A DNA stretch of 54,324 nt from Deltaproteobacteria bacterium (GTDB lineage: Bacteria > Desulfobacterota > Binatia > HRBIN30 > JACQVA1), in contig JACQVA010000048.1 in the NCBI GenBank assembly GCA_016210005.1, forward strand, positions 1 through 54,324. The letters are read 5' to 3'. The notes under the pieces are model-generated. The model had not been told where the DNA came from and did no database searches. It saw only the letters and a program-made list of their open reading frames with translations. Position 1 is the stretch's first letter. Each line of letters starts with the position of its first letter. Shown here piece after piece: positions 54,170-54,324 of this stretch. The translations under genes and the position numbers were made by a program.

Positions 54170-54324
54170 GGTCGGCCTTTGTTGCAGGGTCCTGTCATAG
54201 TCGGCTAAGCCCGCGATGTTGCTGAAGCGTGGGAGCGGCGCTGGCGTTGTGGGGGCGTTTATGGCAGAACCAGAGCCGTGGACAGGAAGCAGCAGGGAGA
54301 GGGTCAAGCCGAGCGGCGGGCGGT
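54170..54324. other. Right edge, upstream of the DUF4160/DUF2442 pair
   Basis: This must hold the promoter of the pair. I could not identify reliable promoter hexamers, and no other gene is supported before the window ends. Confidence 0.4.

Overview
The window is GC-rich, densely packed bacterial chromosome. It encodes outer-membrane assembly (BamA, Skp, LolCD), the Raetz lipid A pathway, Kdo and heptose enzymes, and a TonB-dependent receptor, so the host is a diderm (Gram-negative). The order lysS-lolC-lolD-bamA-skp-fabZ-lpxA-lpxI-oxidoreductase-lpxB-msbA-DUF374-kdtA-lpxK resembles that of Geobacter and other former Deltaproteobacteria. The use of LpxI instead of LpxH, the Thr/Pro-rich 'TPT' tails and the Cys-rich DUF4215-type repeat fit the same broad group (Desulfobacterota, Myxococcota or Binatota-like). 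The taxon is inferred only. I found no rRNA, tRNA, CRISPR array or intact insertion sequence.

Layout. (1) 0.2-7.1 kb, minus strand: a modular surface protein (DNRLRE domain, 17-residue YadA-type head repeats, S74 self-cleaving chaperone), a small protein that is a stand-alone copy of an ATPase C-terminal domain, and the 1149-residue AAA/TPR signalling ATPase carrying that domain. A strong palindrome and a REP-like doublet lie between the last two. (2) 7.5-11.5 kb, plus strand: a probable catabolic trio of single-chain family I CoA-transferase, DUF7064/7065-like protein and epoxide hydrolase-like enzyme. (3) 11.6-12.5 kb: a minus-strand membrane-anchored coiled-coil protein. (4) 12.6-33.3 kb, plus strand: a nearly gapless envelope-biogenesis superoperon from lysS through Lol, Bam, lipid A, Kdo and core-glycan genes to a heptosyltransferase, followed by tatA. 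(5) 33.9-36.0 kb: a metacaspase-like protease and a double-hotdog thioesterase-like protein. (6) 36.2-44.2 kb, plus strand: a compact glycan cassette with a clan GH-A hydrolase fused to a membrane GT2, an MsbA-like ABC exporter, three tandem divergent paralogues of a GT-B-like family, and the decayed tail of a fourth. (7) 44.5-45.9 kb: a secreted Cys-rich/TPT protein whose 5' coding region carries nine CAGAG pentamers (probable phase-variation switch), a small lipoprotein and a retropepsin-like protease. (8) 46.0-53.1 kb: TonB-dependent receptor, YfiR-like periplasmic protein and CHASE8-type hybrid histidine kinase, then a DUF1302-type outer-membrane protein. (9) 53.6-54.2 kb, minus strand: a DUF4160/DUF2442 pair.

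How it fits together. The superoperon makes lipid A (LpxA, LpxI, LpxB, LpxK), attaches Kdo (KdtA) and further sugars, flips the product (MsbA), and supplies the machinery that inserts outer-membrane proteins and lipoproteins. lpxD is missing from its usual place between skp and fabZ. A GnnA-like oxidoreductase sits between lpxI and lpxB without a GnnB aminotransferase. The most likely undescribed system is the 36.2-44.2 kb glycan cassette: synthesis, hydrolytic or transglycosylating processing, and export are encoded side by side, with a multiplying accessory glycosyltransferase family. The pentamer-controlled surface protein and the YfiR/CHASE8-kinase operon are the next most interesting items.
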